Part shown: piece by piece, positions 9,265 through 19,438 of the stretch | Layout: the number at the start of each line of letters is the position of its first letter | How positions within the stretch are numbered: position 1 is the stretch's first letter | NCBI RefSeq assembly: GCF_030679875.1 | Contig: NZ_JAUXSP010000018.1 | Coordinates: 1-64,000, forward strand | DNA: 64,000 bases | Source: Phenylobacterium sp. | Lineage (GTDB): Bacteria > Pseudomonadota > Alphaproteobacteria > Caulobacterales > Caulobacteraceae | Direction of reading: 5' to 3' | Notes under the pieces: model-generated | Seen by the model: only the letters and a program-made list of their open reading frames with translations | Told to the model about the DNA's origin: nothing | Database searches by the model: none | Translations under genes and position numbers: made by a program

Positions 9265-10404
9265 TTAGTTGGCTTCCGACACAGCGCCGGCGCGCCGCAG
9301 GGCTCCGATGTCGTCCCCGGAAAAGCCCCAGTCCGACAGCGCTTCCTCGTCATGCGCGCCGATGGCCGGAGGCGGGCCCTGGATCACGCCTGGCGTCGCT
9401 GAAAAGCGGGGGGCTGGCGCCGGTTGCATGACGCCTGCCACCTCAACAAAGGTCTGGCGCGCCTGATTGTGGGGGTGACTCGGGGCTTCATCCATATCGA
9501 GGACGGGGGCGAAACAGACATCTGTGCCGCCCATGATCGCCGTCCACTCGTCCCGGGTCTTTCCCGCGATGACCTCGGCGAGCTTAGCCCGCAGGCTCTC
9601 CCACTCTCCGCGGTCCATCTGCTTCTGGAACGCCGGATCCGTAATCCCGGTCTTCTCCAGCAGCAGGGCGTAGAACTGCGGCTCGATGGAGCCGATCGAG
9701 ACCCACTTGCCATCCTTGCACTGGTAGGTGTCGTAGAAGTGGGCGCCACCATCCAGCAGATTGTTCCGGCGCCCTTTGCTCCACATGCCTGAGGCCTTGA
9801 AGCCGTAGAACATGGCCATGAGCGACGCCGCGCCGTCGCTCATGGCGCAGTCGATGACCTGGCCCTGGCCGCTCTCGCGGGCGTGGATCACGCCAGCCAG
9901 GAGCCCAAACGCCAGATAGAGGGCGCCCCCGCCGAAATCGCCCACCAGGTTGAGCGGCGGAACGGGCTTCTCGTGGGTGCCGATGGCGTCCAGCGCGCCG
10001 GTGATGGCGATATAGTTCATGTCATGTCCGGCGGCGTTGGCGTAGGGGCCTGTCTGCCCCCAGCCTGTCATGCGGCCGTAGACGAGCCTGGGGTTGCGGG
10101 CCAGGGCCACGTCCGGACCAAGGCCCAGACGCTCCATGACCCCAGGTCGGAAGCCTTCAAAGACGGCGTCGGCGCCCTCCATGAGCTTGAGGCAGGCCTC
10201 GATGGCGTCCGGCGACTTCAGGTCCATGCCGATGGAGCGCCGGCCCCGGCTGGTGACGTCAGCAGGCGAGGCCCGCCCCTTCCCCTTTCGGTCGATCCGG
10301 ATCACGTCCGCCCCGAGGTCGGACAACAGCATGCCGCAGAATGGACCAGGTCCGATCCCAGCGAATTCCACAACCTTCAATCCGCTCAAGGGCCCCTGGC
10401 GCAT
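9265..10404 (-). CDS. CaiB/BaiF CoA-transferase family protein (alpha-methylacyl-CoA racemase-like)
   Basis: Protein of 379 residues beginning [20 protein letters not shown], followed by [10 protein letters not shown] and [10 protein letters not shown], the class III CoA-transferase/racemase signature. [13 protein letters not shown] and [13 protein letters not shown] match the regions that carry the catalytic His and Asp of alpha-methylacyl-CoA racemases, which invert the 2-methyl centre of branched acyl-CoAs in beta-oxidation. The ATG at 10404 has GGAGG at a good distance; a frame extending to 10479 would run into the SDR gene. It follows an SDR gene 71 nt upstream, so the two may act together on lipid or side-chain CoA esters. 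Confidence 0.85.
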   Translation of the reverse strand: MRQGPLSGLKVVEFAGIGPGPFCGMLLSDLGADVIRIDRKGKGRASPADVTSRGRRSIGMDLKSPDAIEACLKLMEGADAVFEGFRPGVMERLGLGPDVALARNPRLVYGRMTGWGQTGPYANAAGHDMNYIAITGALDAIGTHEKPVPPLNLVGDFGGGALYLAFGLLAGVIHARESGQGQVIDCAMSDGAASLMAMFYGFKASGMWSKGRRNNLLDGGAHFYDTYQCKDGKWVSIGSIEPQFYALLLEKTGITDPAFQKQMDRGEWESLRAKLAEVIAGKTRDEWTAIMGGTDVCFAPVLDMDEAPSHPHNQARQTFVEVAGVMQPAPAPRFSATPGVIQGPPPAIGAHDEEALSDWGFSGDDIGALRRAGAVSEAN

Positions 10405-10475
10405 GGTGCGATCCTCCGTTGTCGTACTCTTCTGTGCCCCACCTAGGCGCCGTGACGCCCCGTCAGCCAAGACCG

Positions 10476-11249
10476 TCACGGAAGAGACTGCCCATCATCC
10501 ACCGTCACCAGGGTTCCGGTGATCGCCGCTGCAGAGGGGCCAGCCAGCATCAGAAGCGCCGCGTCGAGATCGGCGGCGTCCATCAGCCGCCGGCGCGGGA
10601 AGCCGTGGATCTGCCTCTGCCCGCCCTCGGTGGCGAACCAAGCCGCGTTGATGTCGGTCTCAACATAGCCCGGGCACAGGGCGTTGACGGCGATGTGGTG
10701 GCGGGCCCACTCCCGCGCCAGGGCCTTGGTCATCATGCCCACGGCCGCCTTTGAAGCGTTGTAGGCGCTCAGTCCCGGCAGGACGGTGTGGGCGGCGATG
10801 GAGGCGATGTTGACGATCCGCCCGCCGCCGGCCGCCGCGAGGTCAGCGGCGATCATCTGGCGCGCGGCCGCCTGGGCGCAGAAGAACACGCCTCGGACAT
10901 TGACGTCGAAAGCCTGGTTCCAGGCCTCTGGCGTCAGGTCCAGCGCCCGCCCTTCCCCGCCAACCCCGGCATTATTGATCAGGATCGAGACCGGACCGAC
11001 CGTCCTGGCCACGTCGTCGAACACAGGGCCGATCTGCGCGACATCGGCGACGTCCAGGGCCCGGGCATGAGCCCGACCGCCCGCATCACAGATCGCCGCC
11101 GCCCCCGCCTGAACCAGGTCCAGGCGCCGCGCCGTAAGGACGACCTCGGCGCCTGACATCGCCAGGATGCGGGCGAAGTGGGCGCCCAACCCCCCGGACG
11201 CGCCGGTGATCAGGGCGACCTTGCCCTCCAGGAGTCTTTCAGCGACCAT
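10476..11249 (-). CDS. Short-chain dehydrogenase/reductase
   Basis: Classical SDR of 257 residues: nucleotide-binding TGASGGLG at about 15-22, NNAG at about 92-95, catalytic Ser in NIASIAA, and YxxxK as YNASK (about 160-164), then CPGYVETDI after the active site. The acidic or basic residue that would fix NAD versus NADP preference is at TARRLD, which suggests NADP. The ATG at 11249 is preceded by AAGGAAG. It is transcribed ahead of the racemase-like gene, which points to acyl-CoA or hydroxy-acid metabolism, but the substrate is not identifiable. Confidence 0.85.
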   Translation of the reverse strand: MVAERLLEGKVALITGASGGLGAHFARILAMSGAEVVLTARRLDLVQAGAAAICDAGGRAHARALDVADVAQIGPVFDDVARTVGPVSILINNAGVGGEGRALDLTPEAWNQAFDVNVRGVFFCAQAAARQMIAADLAAAGGGRIVNIASIAAHTVLPGLSAYNASKAAVGMMTKALAREWARHHIAVNALCPGYVETDINAAWFATEGGQRQIHGFPRRRLMDAADLDAALLMLAGPSAAAITGTLVTVDDGQSLP

Positions 11250-11384
11250 CTTTTCTTCCTTATGCCGGACATGCGACGGCACATCCCTCGCTCGGACCGT
11301 CCGGGCGGGATATCTTCGCGGACGCCCGATTCTGGCGCCCTGGGCGCGAGCCGGGGAATGTGTATTGCGTCAAAGGTGCAGAGA

Positions 11385-12701
11385 ATGTCCGCAGGCGTCC
11401 AGGCGCGGGTTCTGATTGTCGCGCGAGACGACGGGCTGGCTGGCCCCCTGGCTGAGGGGCTTGATCGCCTCGGCTGGCGTACGATCACCGCGCGAGGCCC
11501 CTATGCGGGCATCGCCGCCCTGGCTGATCTGCAGATTGAGGCCGCCATTGTCGATCTGCGCAGCGGTGGGCCAGAGGCGCTGACCCTGGCCCGGCGCCTA
11601 AAAGCCGCCTGCGCCCCTCGGCGCCTGCCCGTGGTGGCGATCGGAGAGCCCGATGAGGGGGCACAGGACTTCGATCTGATCCTCGCCCCGCCGCTCCATC
11701 CCGCCCAGGCGGTGCTGCGACTCGAGAACCTGGTTCGCATGGCGGTGGCTGAGGAGGAGTACGAGCTCCGCCAACAGACCTTCGCCGAGAAGAACCGGGC
11801 CCTGGATTCAGCTGAGTCCGACCCGGCGCCGTTCCGGATCCTCGCCATCGGCGAACCCGCCCCTCAGTTTCTGGCCCTGTCCAACGCCCTGGCGCGCAGC
11901 GGCGCCGAGGTCGTGGGCGCCTTCACCGCCTATACAGCCTTCGACTATCTGCATGAGCGGCCCTTTGACACCGTGGTGCTGTGGGCTGGGGACAATCCGA
12001 ACGAGGCGCTGTCCATCGCGGCCGGCATGCGCCGCAACACCCGGCTCTACCATGTGCCCGCGCTGCTCTACATGCGCGAGGAATCCTACCTCACCATGTC
12101 CGAAGCCTATCACCGCGGAGTGTCCGATGTGGCCTCGCCCGGCTCTCCTGAAGGTGAGACCGCCGGCCGGGTTATCGAGCTCGCCAGGTCCTATCGAAAG
12201 CAGACCGCCACCCGCAAAGCCCTCGAACGCGCCCGCGCCTCAGGCCTGATGGATCCGGCTACGGGCCTGTTCACTCGGGAGCTGTTCGCCACCCATCTCA
12301 GCCGGCTCGCCCAGGCGGCCCGGATTCGCAACCGCCCCCTCAGCGTCTGCGTGCTGAAGGTCTCTGAACGGGAGGACGTCGCCGAGGCCCGCGCCCAGGG
12401 CTGGCTGGACCGGGCCATTCCGCAGATCGGCGCCATGATCGGCCGACTGGTGCGGGTCGAGGACACCGCCGCGCGCCTGAGCCACGAGGTGTTCGCCCTT
12501 GCCTTGCCCGCCACGCCGGCCGCGGCGGCGCGAGCGGCGGGCGAGCGGATCGCCGCCGTCATCGGCTGCACCGCTTTTGAAGCCGGCGATGGCCGACCGC
12601 CCTTCGTGGTGGAGTTTGATATCGGCGTGGCCGAGGTCAGCCCCGCGCAAGGCGCCGGCCGGGCCCTTGAGGAAGCCGCGCGCCGGGCCATGGCGACCTA
12701 G
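11385..12701 (+). CDS. popA: PopA-like protein: two receiver-like domains plus degenerate GGDEF with intact I-site
   Basis: Protein of 438 residues. Residues about 7-120 and 145-265 look like two receiver folds (RVLIVARDDGLAGPLAEGL; FRILAIGEPAPQFLALSNAL), and about 295-438 is a GGDEF domain. The catalytic signature is lost (SHEVF at 366-370 instead of GGDEF) but the allosteric c-di-GMP site RxxD is kept (R357-V-E-D360). This is the build of Caulobacter PopA, a c-di-GMP receptor that delivers the replication inhibitor CtrA to ClpXP via RcdA. The start at 11385 was chosen because the receiver fold begins there; AAGG lies upstream. PopA identity is inferred from architecture. Confidence 0.72.
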   Translation: MSAGVQARVLIVARDDGLAGPLAEGLDRLGWRTITARGPYAGIAALADLQIEAAIVDLRSGGPEALTLARRLKAACAPRRLPVVAIGEPDEGAQDFDLILAPPLHPAQAVLRLENLVRMAVAEEEYELRQQTFAEKNRALDSAESDPAPFRILAIGEPAPQFLALSNALARSGAEVVGAFTAYTAFDYLHERPFDTVVLWAGDNPNEALSIAAGMRRNTRLYHVPALLYMREESYLTMSEAYHRGVSDVASPGSPEGETAGRVIELARSYRKQTATRKALERARASGLMDPATGLFTRELFATHLSRLAQAARIRNRPLSVCVLKVSEREDVAEARAQGWLDRAIPQIGAMIGRLVRVEDTAARLSHEVFALALPATPAAAARAAGERIAAVIGCTAFEAGDGRPPFVVEFDIGVAEVSPAQGAGRALEEAARRAMAT

Positions 12702-12822
12702 AGCCGTCTGACCGACGCGCGCAGCAACGGCGCTAGCCTGTTGTTTTGAAAAGCTATTCGACAAACCAGCGCAGCGGGCCATACCGCGCGCGGTCGCGAA
12801 AGGAACGCTCTGAGGCGCCCGC

Positions 12823-15800
12823 CTAGGCCGCCACCGCCAGGCGCGACAGTTCGGTCAGAATCCGCTCGGCGGCGTTCAGGCGCTGCTCAGCGCTCTCCCA
12901 CTCGCCCTTGACCACGGCCTTGTTGTCCGGCCGCAGGCGCCAACCCATCTGATTGCGCCCGACGAAGGCGATCAGGCCGCCCGGGTTCGGGAAGGCGTCA
13001 TTGCGGAAGGTGACGACGGCGCCCTTGGGCCCCACATCGATCTTCGACACGTTGGCCTGGCGGCACATGCCCTTGATGGCCACCACCTTGAGCAGTTGGT
13101 CGGTCTCGGGCGGCAGGGGGCCGAAGCGGTCGATCAGCTCGGCGGCCAACGCCTCCCGATCGGCGGCCTGCTCGGCGTCCGACAGGCGGCGGTAGAGCGA
13201 CAGGCGCACGTTCAGGTCCGGCACATAGGCCTCCGGGATCAGCACGGCGGCGCCGGTGTTGATCTGCGGCGACCAGCCACGATCCTGAACACCCTCGGCG
13301 CCCACGAGCTCCTTCAGCTCATTGACCGCGTCCTCGAGCATCTGCTGGTAAAGCTCGACCCCGATCTCGCGGATATGACCAGACTGCTCCTCCCCCAACA
13401 GATTGCCACCGCCCCGGATATCCAGGTCGTGACTGGCGAGTTGGAAACCCGCGCCCAGGCTGTCGAGGGACTGCAGAACCCGAAGCCGCTTTTCCGCCGA
13501 CAGGGTGATGGCCTTGTCTTCCGGCGTGGTCATGTAGGCATAGGCCCGGGCCTTGGCCCGGCCCACGCGGCCGCGGATCTGATAGAGCTGCGAGAGGCCG
13601 AACATATCGGCCCGGTGGATGATCAGCGTGTTGGCGGTGGGGACATCGAGCCCGGACTCCACGATGGTGGTGGAGAGCAGCACATCGTACTGGCCGTCAT
13701 AGAAGGCCGACATGACCTCTTCGAGTTGGGTCGGCGGCATCTGGCCATGGCCAACCACGAAGCGCACCTCGGGCACCTGCTCGCGAAGGAAGCGCTCCAG
13801 GTTCGGCAGATCCGATATCCGGGGCGCGACGAAATAGGCCTGACCGCCGCGGTACTTCTCGCGCAGCAAGGCCTCTCGAACGGTCACTGGATCCCATGGG
13901 GTGACATAGGTCCGCACCGCCAGTCGGTCGACGGGCGGCGTGGCGATGATCGACATCTCGCGGATTCCAGAGAGCGACATCTGCAGGGTGCGCGGGATGG
14001 GCGTCGCCGTCAGCGTCAGCATATGCACATCGGCGCGAAGCTCCTTGAGCTTCTCCTTGTGCTTGACCCCGAAGTGCTGCTCCTCGTCGACGATCACCAG
14101 TCCAAGGTCCTTGAACCCGACCTGCTTGGACAGGATGGCGTGGGTGCCGACGACGATCTCGATCTCGCCGGACTTGAGGCCTTCGCGGGTCTCGGCCGCC
14201 TCCCTGGCGGGAACCAGGCGGGACAGACGCCGAACCTTGATCGGCCAACCTTGGAAGCGGGCCTCGAAGGTCTTGAAATGCTGACGGGCCAGCAAGGTGG
14301 TGGGACAGACCACAGCCACCTGCTGGCCGCTCATAGCCGCGACGAAGGCGGCCCGCAGGGCGACCTCGGTCTTGCCAAAGCCCACATCCCCGCAGATCAG
14401 CCGGTCCATCGGCCGGCCTGAGCCCAGGTCGGTCAGCACGTCGCCGATGGCGTTGAGCTGGTCCTCAGTCTCCTCATAGGGGAACCGGGCGCAGAATTCG
14501 TCGAACACCCCGTGCGGCGGATCGATGGCCGGGGTGGTTTTCATGGCCCGCTCAGCGGCGATGCGAATCAGGCCGCCGGCCATCTCGCGCAGCCGCTCCT
14601 TGGCCTTGGCCTTGCGCGCCTGCCATGCCGCCCCGCCAAGCCGGTCGAGGGCGACCCCGTCGGACTCCGCGCCGTAGCGGGTCAGAAGGTCGATGTTCTC
14701 CACCGGCAGATAGAGTTTGGCCTCGCCGCCGTACTGCAGCTCCAGGCAGTCGTGAGGCGCGCCCTGGACGTCGAGGGTCTTCAGACCCTCGTATCGTCCG
14801 ATGCCGTGTTCGATATGGACGACCAGGTCGCCGGGCGTCAGGGCGGACGCCTCAGCCAGGAAGTTGGCGGCGCGCCGACGCTTGCGCGGTCTCGCCAGCC
14901 GGTCGCCGAGAATATCGGTCTCGGAGATGACCACCAGCTTGTCGGTTTCGAAACCGGCCTCCAGGGGCAGGACCACCCTCTGGGGTATCTTTGGATCGGC
15001 CGCCTTGGCCGCCTGCCAGTACGGCGCAAGCGCGATCTTCGAGAGGCCGTGGTCGGCCAGCATGCCGCCCAGACGCTCAGACGCGCCTTCGGTCCAAGAC
15101 GCGAAAAGGACGCGCTTGCCCGCCGCCGACATGGCCTTGGCGTGATCGACGGTCGCTTCAAACAGATTGACGCTGTCGCGCTGCCGCTCAGGCGCGAAAC
15201 TGCGCCCGGCCCGGGCGCCCAGGTCGATCACCTGCTCGCCCTCGACGGCGTTGAAGGCCGAGAAACGCCGGTTGGGCCGCGTGGAAAGCGCGCTCTCCCA
15301 CTCCGGGACGGTGAGATAGAGCTGCTCGGGTGGCAGGGGCCGGTAGTTGGACTTGCGACCGGCCTCGGCCCGCGCGCCATAGGCGTCCGTCACCATGCTC
15401 AGGCGCTCGTCCCGGGCCTCTGGCGCCAGGTGGTCGACGGCGATCAGGGTATTGGTCGGCAGATAGTCGAAGACCGTCTCTAGGCTCGGATAATAGAGCG
15501 GCAGCCAGTGCTCCATGCCCGCCCGCCGCCCCCCTTCGCTGACCGTGGCGTAGAGCGGGTCGTCACCGGCGGCGCCGAACGTCGCCACATAGCCGGTCCG
15601 GAAGCGGGAGACGGCTTCGGCGTCGAGCAGGGCCTCGCTCACGGCCAGCAGGCTGACCTCGGTGAGCTGGCGGGTGGAGCGCTGGGTCTCGGGATCGAAG
15701 GCTCGGATGGATTCCAGAATGTCGCCGAACAGGTCGAGCCGCACAGGCTCGTCGGCTGCGGGCGGAAACACATCGATCACCCCGCCGCGGATGGCGAATT

Positions 15801-16332
15801 CGCCCCGCTCGGAAACCGTGGAGGCGCGCTGATAGCCGTTGACGGCGAAGTAGCGCTCGAGGTCAGCAATCTTCACCTGGCGGCCGACATGGGCGCTGTA
15901 GGAGGCCCCCTCCACCGCGACCCTGGGGGGCACCCGCTGGATCATGGCCGGGATCGCCGCCACCAGCAGGGCCGGGACCTTGGGCGCGAAACCCCCGGTC
16001 GCCAGGCGCGCCAGGGTGGTCATCCTCTGGGCCGCCACCGCAGGCGAAGGGCCGATCCGGTCGTAGGGCAGGCAGTCCCAGGACGGAAGTCGCATGACCT
16101 CGACGTCCGGGGCGAAGAAGGCGAAGGCCTCCGCAAAGGCGTTCAGCCGAGCGGTGTCGCGGGCGATGAAGACGTTCAGCCCGCCACGGGCGCGAACGAT
16201 GTCCGACATGACCAGGGCGTCATAGCCCTCTGGCGCGCCGACCAGGTCGATGCGTTCCGGGTCGGTGTTGATGCGCTTGAGCTGGGTGGCGCTGGGCGCG
16301 GCGGCTCCGTCAGCCGCCACTTTGACCGCCAA
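12823..16332 (-). CDS. mfd: Transcription-repair coupling factor Mfd
   Basis: Protein of 1169 residues, full length for Mfd. The N-terminal UvrB-like region includes DCLPYDRIGPSP and GEFAIRGGVIDVFPP; the RNA polymerase-binding CarD/RID-like part holds PGDLVVHIEHGIGRYEGL; the helicase core has Walker A GDVGFGKTEVA (about residue 645), DEEQHFG and RGRVGRAKARAYAY; the C-terminal TRCF domain closes the protein. Mfd removes RNA polymerase stalled at DNA damage and recruits UvrA. There is no ATG: TTG at 16332 or GTG at 16320 would start inside the last codons of sdhE, so the two genes overlap by up to 23 nt and are probably coupled. Confidence 0.95.
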   Translation of the reverse strand: MAVKVAADGAAAPSATQLKRINTDPERIDLVGAPEGYDALVMSDIVRARGGLNVFIARDTARLNAFAEAFAFFAPDVEVMRLPSWDCLPYDRIGPSPAVAAQRMTTLARLATGGFAPKVPALLVAAIPAMIQRVPPRVAVEGASYSAHVGRQVKIADLERYFAVNGYQRASTVSERGEFAIRGGVIDVFPPAADEPVRLDLFGDILESIRAFDPETQRSTRQLTEVSLLAVSEALLDAEAVSRFRTGYVATFGAAGDDPLYATVSEGGRRAGMEHWLPLYYPSLETVFDYLPTNTLIAVDHLAPEARDERLSMVTDAYGARAEAGRKSNYRPLPPEQLYLTVPEWESALSTRPNRRFSAFNAVEGEQVIDLGARAGRSFAPERQRDSVNLFEATVDHAKAMSAAGKRVLFASWTEGASERLGGMLADHGLSKIALAPYWQAAKAADPKIPQRVVLPLEAGFETDKLVVISETDILGDRLARPRKRRRAANFLAEASALTPGDLVVHIEHGIGRYEGLKTLDVQGAPHDCLELQYGGEAKLYLPVENIDLLTRYGAESDGVALDRLGGAAWQARKAKAKERLREMAGGLIRIAAERAMKTTPAIDPPHGVFDEFCARFPYEETEDQLNAIGDVLTDLGSGRPMDRLICGDVGFGKTEVALRAAFVAAMSGQQVAVVCPTTLLARQHFKTFEARFQGWPIKVRRLSRLVPAREAAETREGLKSGEIEIVVGTHAILSKQVGFKDLGLVIVDEEQHFGVKHKEKLKELRADVHMLTLTATPIPRTLQMSLSGIREMSIIATPPVDRLAVRTYVTPWDPVTVREALLREKYRGGQAYFVAPRISDLPNLERFLREQVPEVRFVVGHGQMPPTQLEEVMSAFYDGQYDVLLSTTIVESGLDVPTANTLIIHRADMFGLSQLYQIRGRVGRAKARAYAYMTTPEDKAITLSAEKRLRVLQSLDSLGAGFQLASHDLDIRGGGNLLGEEQSGHIREIGVELYQQMLEDAVNELKELVGAEGVQDRGWSPQINTGAAVLIPEAYVPDLNVRLSLYRRLSDAEQAADREALAAELIDRFGPLPPETDQLLKVVAIKGMCRQANVSKIDVGPKGAVVTFRNDAFPNPGGLIAFVGRNQMGWRLRPDNKAVVKGEWESAEQRLNAAERILTELSRLAVAA

Positions 16333-16603
16333 TCGTCTTGTGAGCCTCGTCCCGGAACACCCTGATCATCGTCATGATTTCGGTGTCGAACTCAGGCGGC
16401 GTGGGCGACCGCTCCACGATCCAGGCGTAGATGTCATGGTCCGGCTGATCGAGGAGGTGCTCAAGGATGTCGAGCTGGGCCTCGCTTAGCGCCTTGGCAT
16501 GCCGGTCCACGAAACCGCCCAGGATGAGGTCGGCCTCCACGAAGCCCCGATGCCAGGAGCGGAACTTCAGGCGCTTCAGTCGGATGTCATGCGTGCTGGC
16601 CAT
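16310..16603 (-). CDS. sdhE: SdhE/Sdh5-type FAD assembly factor
   Basis: Protein of 97 residues of the DUF339 family. SWHRGFVEADLILGGF contains the RGxxE motif that contacts the flavoprotein subunit, and a DIYAWI segment follows as in other SdhE proteins. It promotes covalent FAD attachment to SdhA (and FrdA) for succinate dehydrogenase. It lies upstream of mfd and overlaps it, and recG is close on the other strand; this recG/sdhE/mfd arrangement is common in alphaproteobacteria. The ATG at 16603 gives the family's usual length. Confidence 0.9.
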   Translation of the reverse strand: MASTHDIRLKRLKFRSWHRGFVEADLILGGFVDRHAKALSEAQLDILEHLLDQPDHDIYAWIVERSPTPPEFDTEIMTMIRVFRDEAHKTIGGQSGG

Positions 16604-16655
16604 TGCGTGCGCGGATATAGAGGCCCTGTCGCGCCAGCGCCAGGGTCAGGTACGA

Positions 16656-17255
16656 TCAATCCCCGCCAAACCAGGTGAATGAGAGGGTCCGAAGTCGCTC
16701 AGGTCCGATCTGGCCGGCTGTGCGCAGGATAACAGGTGGCTCGCCGCCAACGGCCGACCCTTGCGCCGACCGCAGGGCTTCTAGGTCCAGTTGGCCATCA
16801 AGCCTCACCTGACCGACCCCCGGCGCCTCGCCGGCGAATCGGAATTCACCGTTCCCAAGCTTGTAGCTCGTCGGCAGGACGCGGATGCGCACACTGTGCG
16901 CCTCACCCCCAAGCTCATTGGTCTCAACCGGGCTGGAGAGGTCCGAGAACTCCAGCATGACCGGGGCATAGGTCTCCATCCGATCACCGCCCTCCCAGGC
17001 GGCGAACTCGGCCGCCCCGCCGATGTGCAGATGATCAAGCCGAAGTTCGCCGATGCGGACCTCCTGGCTCGGGATGTAATAGCCAAACAGGTCCTCGCCG
17101 GCGACGTGAGAGAAGCCCGGATGGGTCGGCGCGGCGACCTCGACCTGTCCTTCCGGAGCCGGGGGCGTTGCGTTCAGGGACGCGGCCTCTGGATCAGTCT
17201 CACTGCAGGCTGCCATCAGGCCTGCAAAAGCCACGCTGAACATCCACCTTCGCAT
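16656..17255 (-). CDS. Putative exported lipoprotein, unknown function
   Basis: Protein of 199 residues. The N-terminus MRRWMFSVAFAGLMAACS reads as a lipoprotein signal with Cys at about residue 17; a Pro/Ala/Glu-rich linker follows, then a domain that includes HPGFSHVAGEDLFGYYIP and VLPTSYKLGNGEFRFAG. I do not recognise the family. The ATG at 17255 has AGGGGGA upstream. The same frame stays open a further 2 kb upstream across recG, but that stretch is antisense to recG and is not a gene. It is divergent from recG with a 93-nt gap. Confidence 0.65.
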   Translation of the reverse strand: MRRWMFSVAFAGLMAACSETDPEAASLNATPPAPEGQVEVAAPTHPGFSHVAGEDLFGYYIPSQEVRIGELRLDHLHIGGAAEFAAWEGGDRMETYAPVMLEFSDLSSPVETNELGGEAHSVRIRVLPTSYKLGNGEFRFAGEAPGVGQVRLDGQLDLEALRSAQGSAVGGEPPVILRTAGQIGPERLRTLSFTWFGGD

Positions 17256-17348
17256 CACGTCCCCCTGCCAGAGCCAAGGCTCAAAACACCCGACGACCTT
17301 TGGTCGGTCCATCGCGCGCGGCAACGCTGGCCACGCTATGGTCGCGCC

Positions 17349-19424
17349 ATGCGCCCGGAGATTCTCTACCCGCTCTTCGCCCCGATAGACACGCTCAAGG
17401 GCGTAGGCCCGAGGGTTGCGCCCCTTCTGGCCAAACTGGCGGGCCCCCTGGTGCGGGACGTGGCCTTCCTGGCCCCGCACAGTCTGATCTTTCGACACCC
17501 CGCCCGGGTCGACGCCGCGGTGGAAGGCGCCGTGCAGACCTTTGCGGTGACCATTGAGGCCTATCAGGCGCCCCGCAACGCCTCCCAACCGTGGCGCGTC
17601 CGGACCTTCGACGGCTCCGGCTTCCTGACCTTGGTCTACTTCGGTGGCCTGGGCGCGCGGATAGAGGGGCAAAATCCCGTCGGCCACCAGCGTCTGGTCA
17701 GCGGCAAGGTGGAGCGCTTCGGCTCCGAGATCCAGATTGCGCATCCGGACTATCTGGTGCCGATCGACAAGGCCGACCAGATCCCGGAGATTGAGGCGGT
17801 CTATCCGGCCACCGCCGGCTTGCCCGCCCGGACAGTGCGACGTCTCGCCCTCGACGCCCTGTCCAGGGCGCCGGCGCTTCCGGAGTGGCAGGATGCCGCC
17901 TGGCTGGCGCGCCAGGGCTGGGGGTCGTGGCGCGAATGCCTGCAACGGCTCCATGCGCCGGAACAGGAAACTGACCTTAGCCCCCAGGCCCCGCACCGCC
18001 AGCGCCTGGCCTTTGACGAACTGCTGGCCCATCAGCTGGCCATGGGGCAGCGGAGGGCCGAGCGGCGGGCCGAACCCGCGCCGCCTATTGTTCCAGGCCG
18101 CCTGGCCAACGCCCTGGCGGCGGCCCTGCCCTTTCAACTGACTGGGGCTCAGGAACGCGCCCTGGCCGACATCCGCGCCGACCTCACCAGCGGCGAGCGG
18201 ATGTCGCGGCTGCTCCAAGGGGACGTGGGCTCTGGAAAGACCGTCGTGGCCATGCTGGCCATGGCTGACGTCGCCGAGGCTCGAGGTCAGAGCGCCTTGA
18301 TGGCGCCGACGGAGATCCTCGCGCGGCAGCACTTTGAGACCTTGGCGGCCCCGCTGGAGGCGCAGGGCCTGGCCGCCATTCTGCTGACGGGCCGCGACAA
18401 GGGCGCCGCCAGGGCCGAGAAGCTCCGCGCCCTCGCCAGCGGCGCGATCCAGGTGGCGGTTGGAACCCACGCCCTCTTCCAGAACGACGTGGTCTTCCAT
18501 GACCTCCGGCTGACGGTCATCGACGAGCAACACCGCTTCGGCGTCGCGGAACGTCAGCGCCTGCAGGCCAAGGGTCAGGCCACCCACCTCCTGGCCATGT
18601 CGGCGACGCCGATTCCGCGCACCCTGGAACTGACCGTGTTCGGCGACCTGGATGTCTCCCGGATCGACGAGAAGCCCCCGGGCCGCACCCCTGTCGCCAC
18701 GCGCGCCATCCCCATGGGCCGGATGTCCGAGGTGGAGGCGCGGTTGAAGTCTGTCGTCGCCGCAGGCGCCCAGGCCTTCTGGATCTGCCCCCTGGTCTCG
18801 GAGTCGGAAAAGAGCGATCTCGCTGCGGCCGAGCGTCGAGCCGGCGAACTGCGCCAGCGGATCGGCCCCAGCGTCGGCCTCGTCCACGGCAAGATGCCCG
18901 GCCCCGAGAAGGACGCCGTCATGGCGCGCTTCGCCCAGGGGGAGCTGTCGGTCCTGGTGGCCACCACGGTCGTCGAAGTGGGCGTCAATGTGCCCAACGC
19001 CACAATCATGGTCATCGAGCAGGCGGAGCGCTTTGGCCTGGCCCAGCTTCATCAACTCCGCGGCCGGGTCGGCCGTGGGCATGGGGAAAGCGCCTGTGTC
19101 TTGCTCTACGACCCACCCCTTTCCGAGGCTGGCCAGAAGCGGCTCGACATCCTGCGGCGGACAGATGACGGCTTCCTCATCGCCGAGCGCGACCTGGAGC
19201 TGCGCGGCGGCGGCGACCCGCTTGGGCTGCGCCAAAGCGGGTTTCCGGCCTATGTGTTCGCAGATCCCATCGCGCACCGGGACCTGATCGCCGCGGCCGG
19301 TGACGATGCGCGCCTGATCCTGGCCCGCGACCCGGACCTCACCTCAGAGCGCGGCAAGGCGCTGCGGGTGCTCCAGGCCCTGTTTGACTGGCAGGCGCAG
19401 TCCACCCTCCAGGACGCCGGCTGA
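17349..19424 (+). CDS. recG: ATP-dependent DNA helicase RecG
   Basis: Protein of 691 residues. The N-terminal wedge domain (LKGVGPRVAPLLAKL near residue 15, then an OB-fold region) is followed by a superfamily-2 helicase: Walker A QGDVGSGKTVVAM (about 289-301), DEQHRFGV (about 391), SATPIPRTLELTVFGDLD, and motif VI LRGRVGRGHGESACVLLYDPP. The C-terminal ERDLELRGGGDPLGLRQSGFP is typical of RecG. It remodels stalled forks and Holliday junctions. The ATG at 17349 fits the known start of the wedge domain; no strong ribosome site precedes it, so the mRNA may have a very short leader. Confidence 0.95.
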   Translation: MRPEILYPLFAPIDTLKGVGPRVAPLLAKLAGPLVRDVAFLAPHSLIFRHPARVDAAVEGAVQTFAVTIEAYQAPRNASQPWRVRTFDGSGFLTLVYFGGLGARIEGQNPVGHQRLVSGKVERFGSEIQIAHPDYLVPIDKADQIPEIEAVYPATAGLPARTVRRLALDALSRAPALPEWQDAAWLARQGWGSWRECLQRLHAPEQETDLSPQAPHRQRLAFDELLAHQLAMGQRRAERRAEPAPPIVPGRLANALAAALPFQLTGAQERALADIRADLTSGERMSRLLQGDVGSGKTVVAMLAMADVAEARGQSALMAPTEILARQHFETLAAPLEAQGLAAILLTGRDKGAARAEKLRALASGAIQVAVGTHALFQNDVVFHDLRLTVIDEQHRFGVAERQRLQAKGQATHLLAMSATPIPRTLELTVFGDLDVSRIDEKPPGRTPVATRAIPMGRMSEVEARLKSVVAAGAQAFWICPLVSESEKSDLAAAERRAGELRQRIGPSVGLVHGKMPGPEKDAVMARFAQGELSVLVATTVVEVGVNVPNATIMVIEQAERFGLAQLHQLRGRVGRGHGESACVLLYDPPLSEAGQKRLDILRRTDDGFLIAERDLELRGGGDPLGLRQSGFPAYVFADPIAHRDLIAAAGDDARLILARDPDLTSERGKALRVLQALFDWQAQSTLQDAG

Positions 19425-19438
19425 GCCGTCAGGCGATG

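Noticed and set aside
17256..19277. A long minus-strand frame that would extend the lipoprotein at 16656-17255 to about 870 residues
   Set aside because: It lies antisense to recG, has no domain-like composition, and the lipoprotein signal with its own ribosome site starts at 17255. Long antisense frames are common at this GC content.
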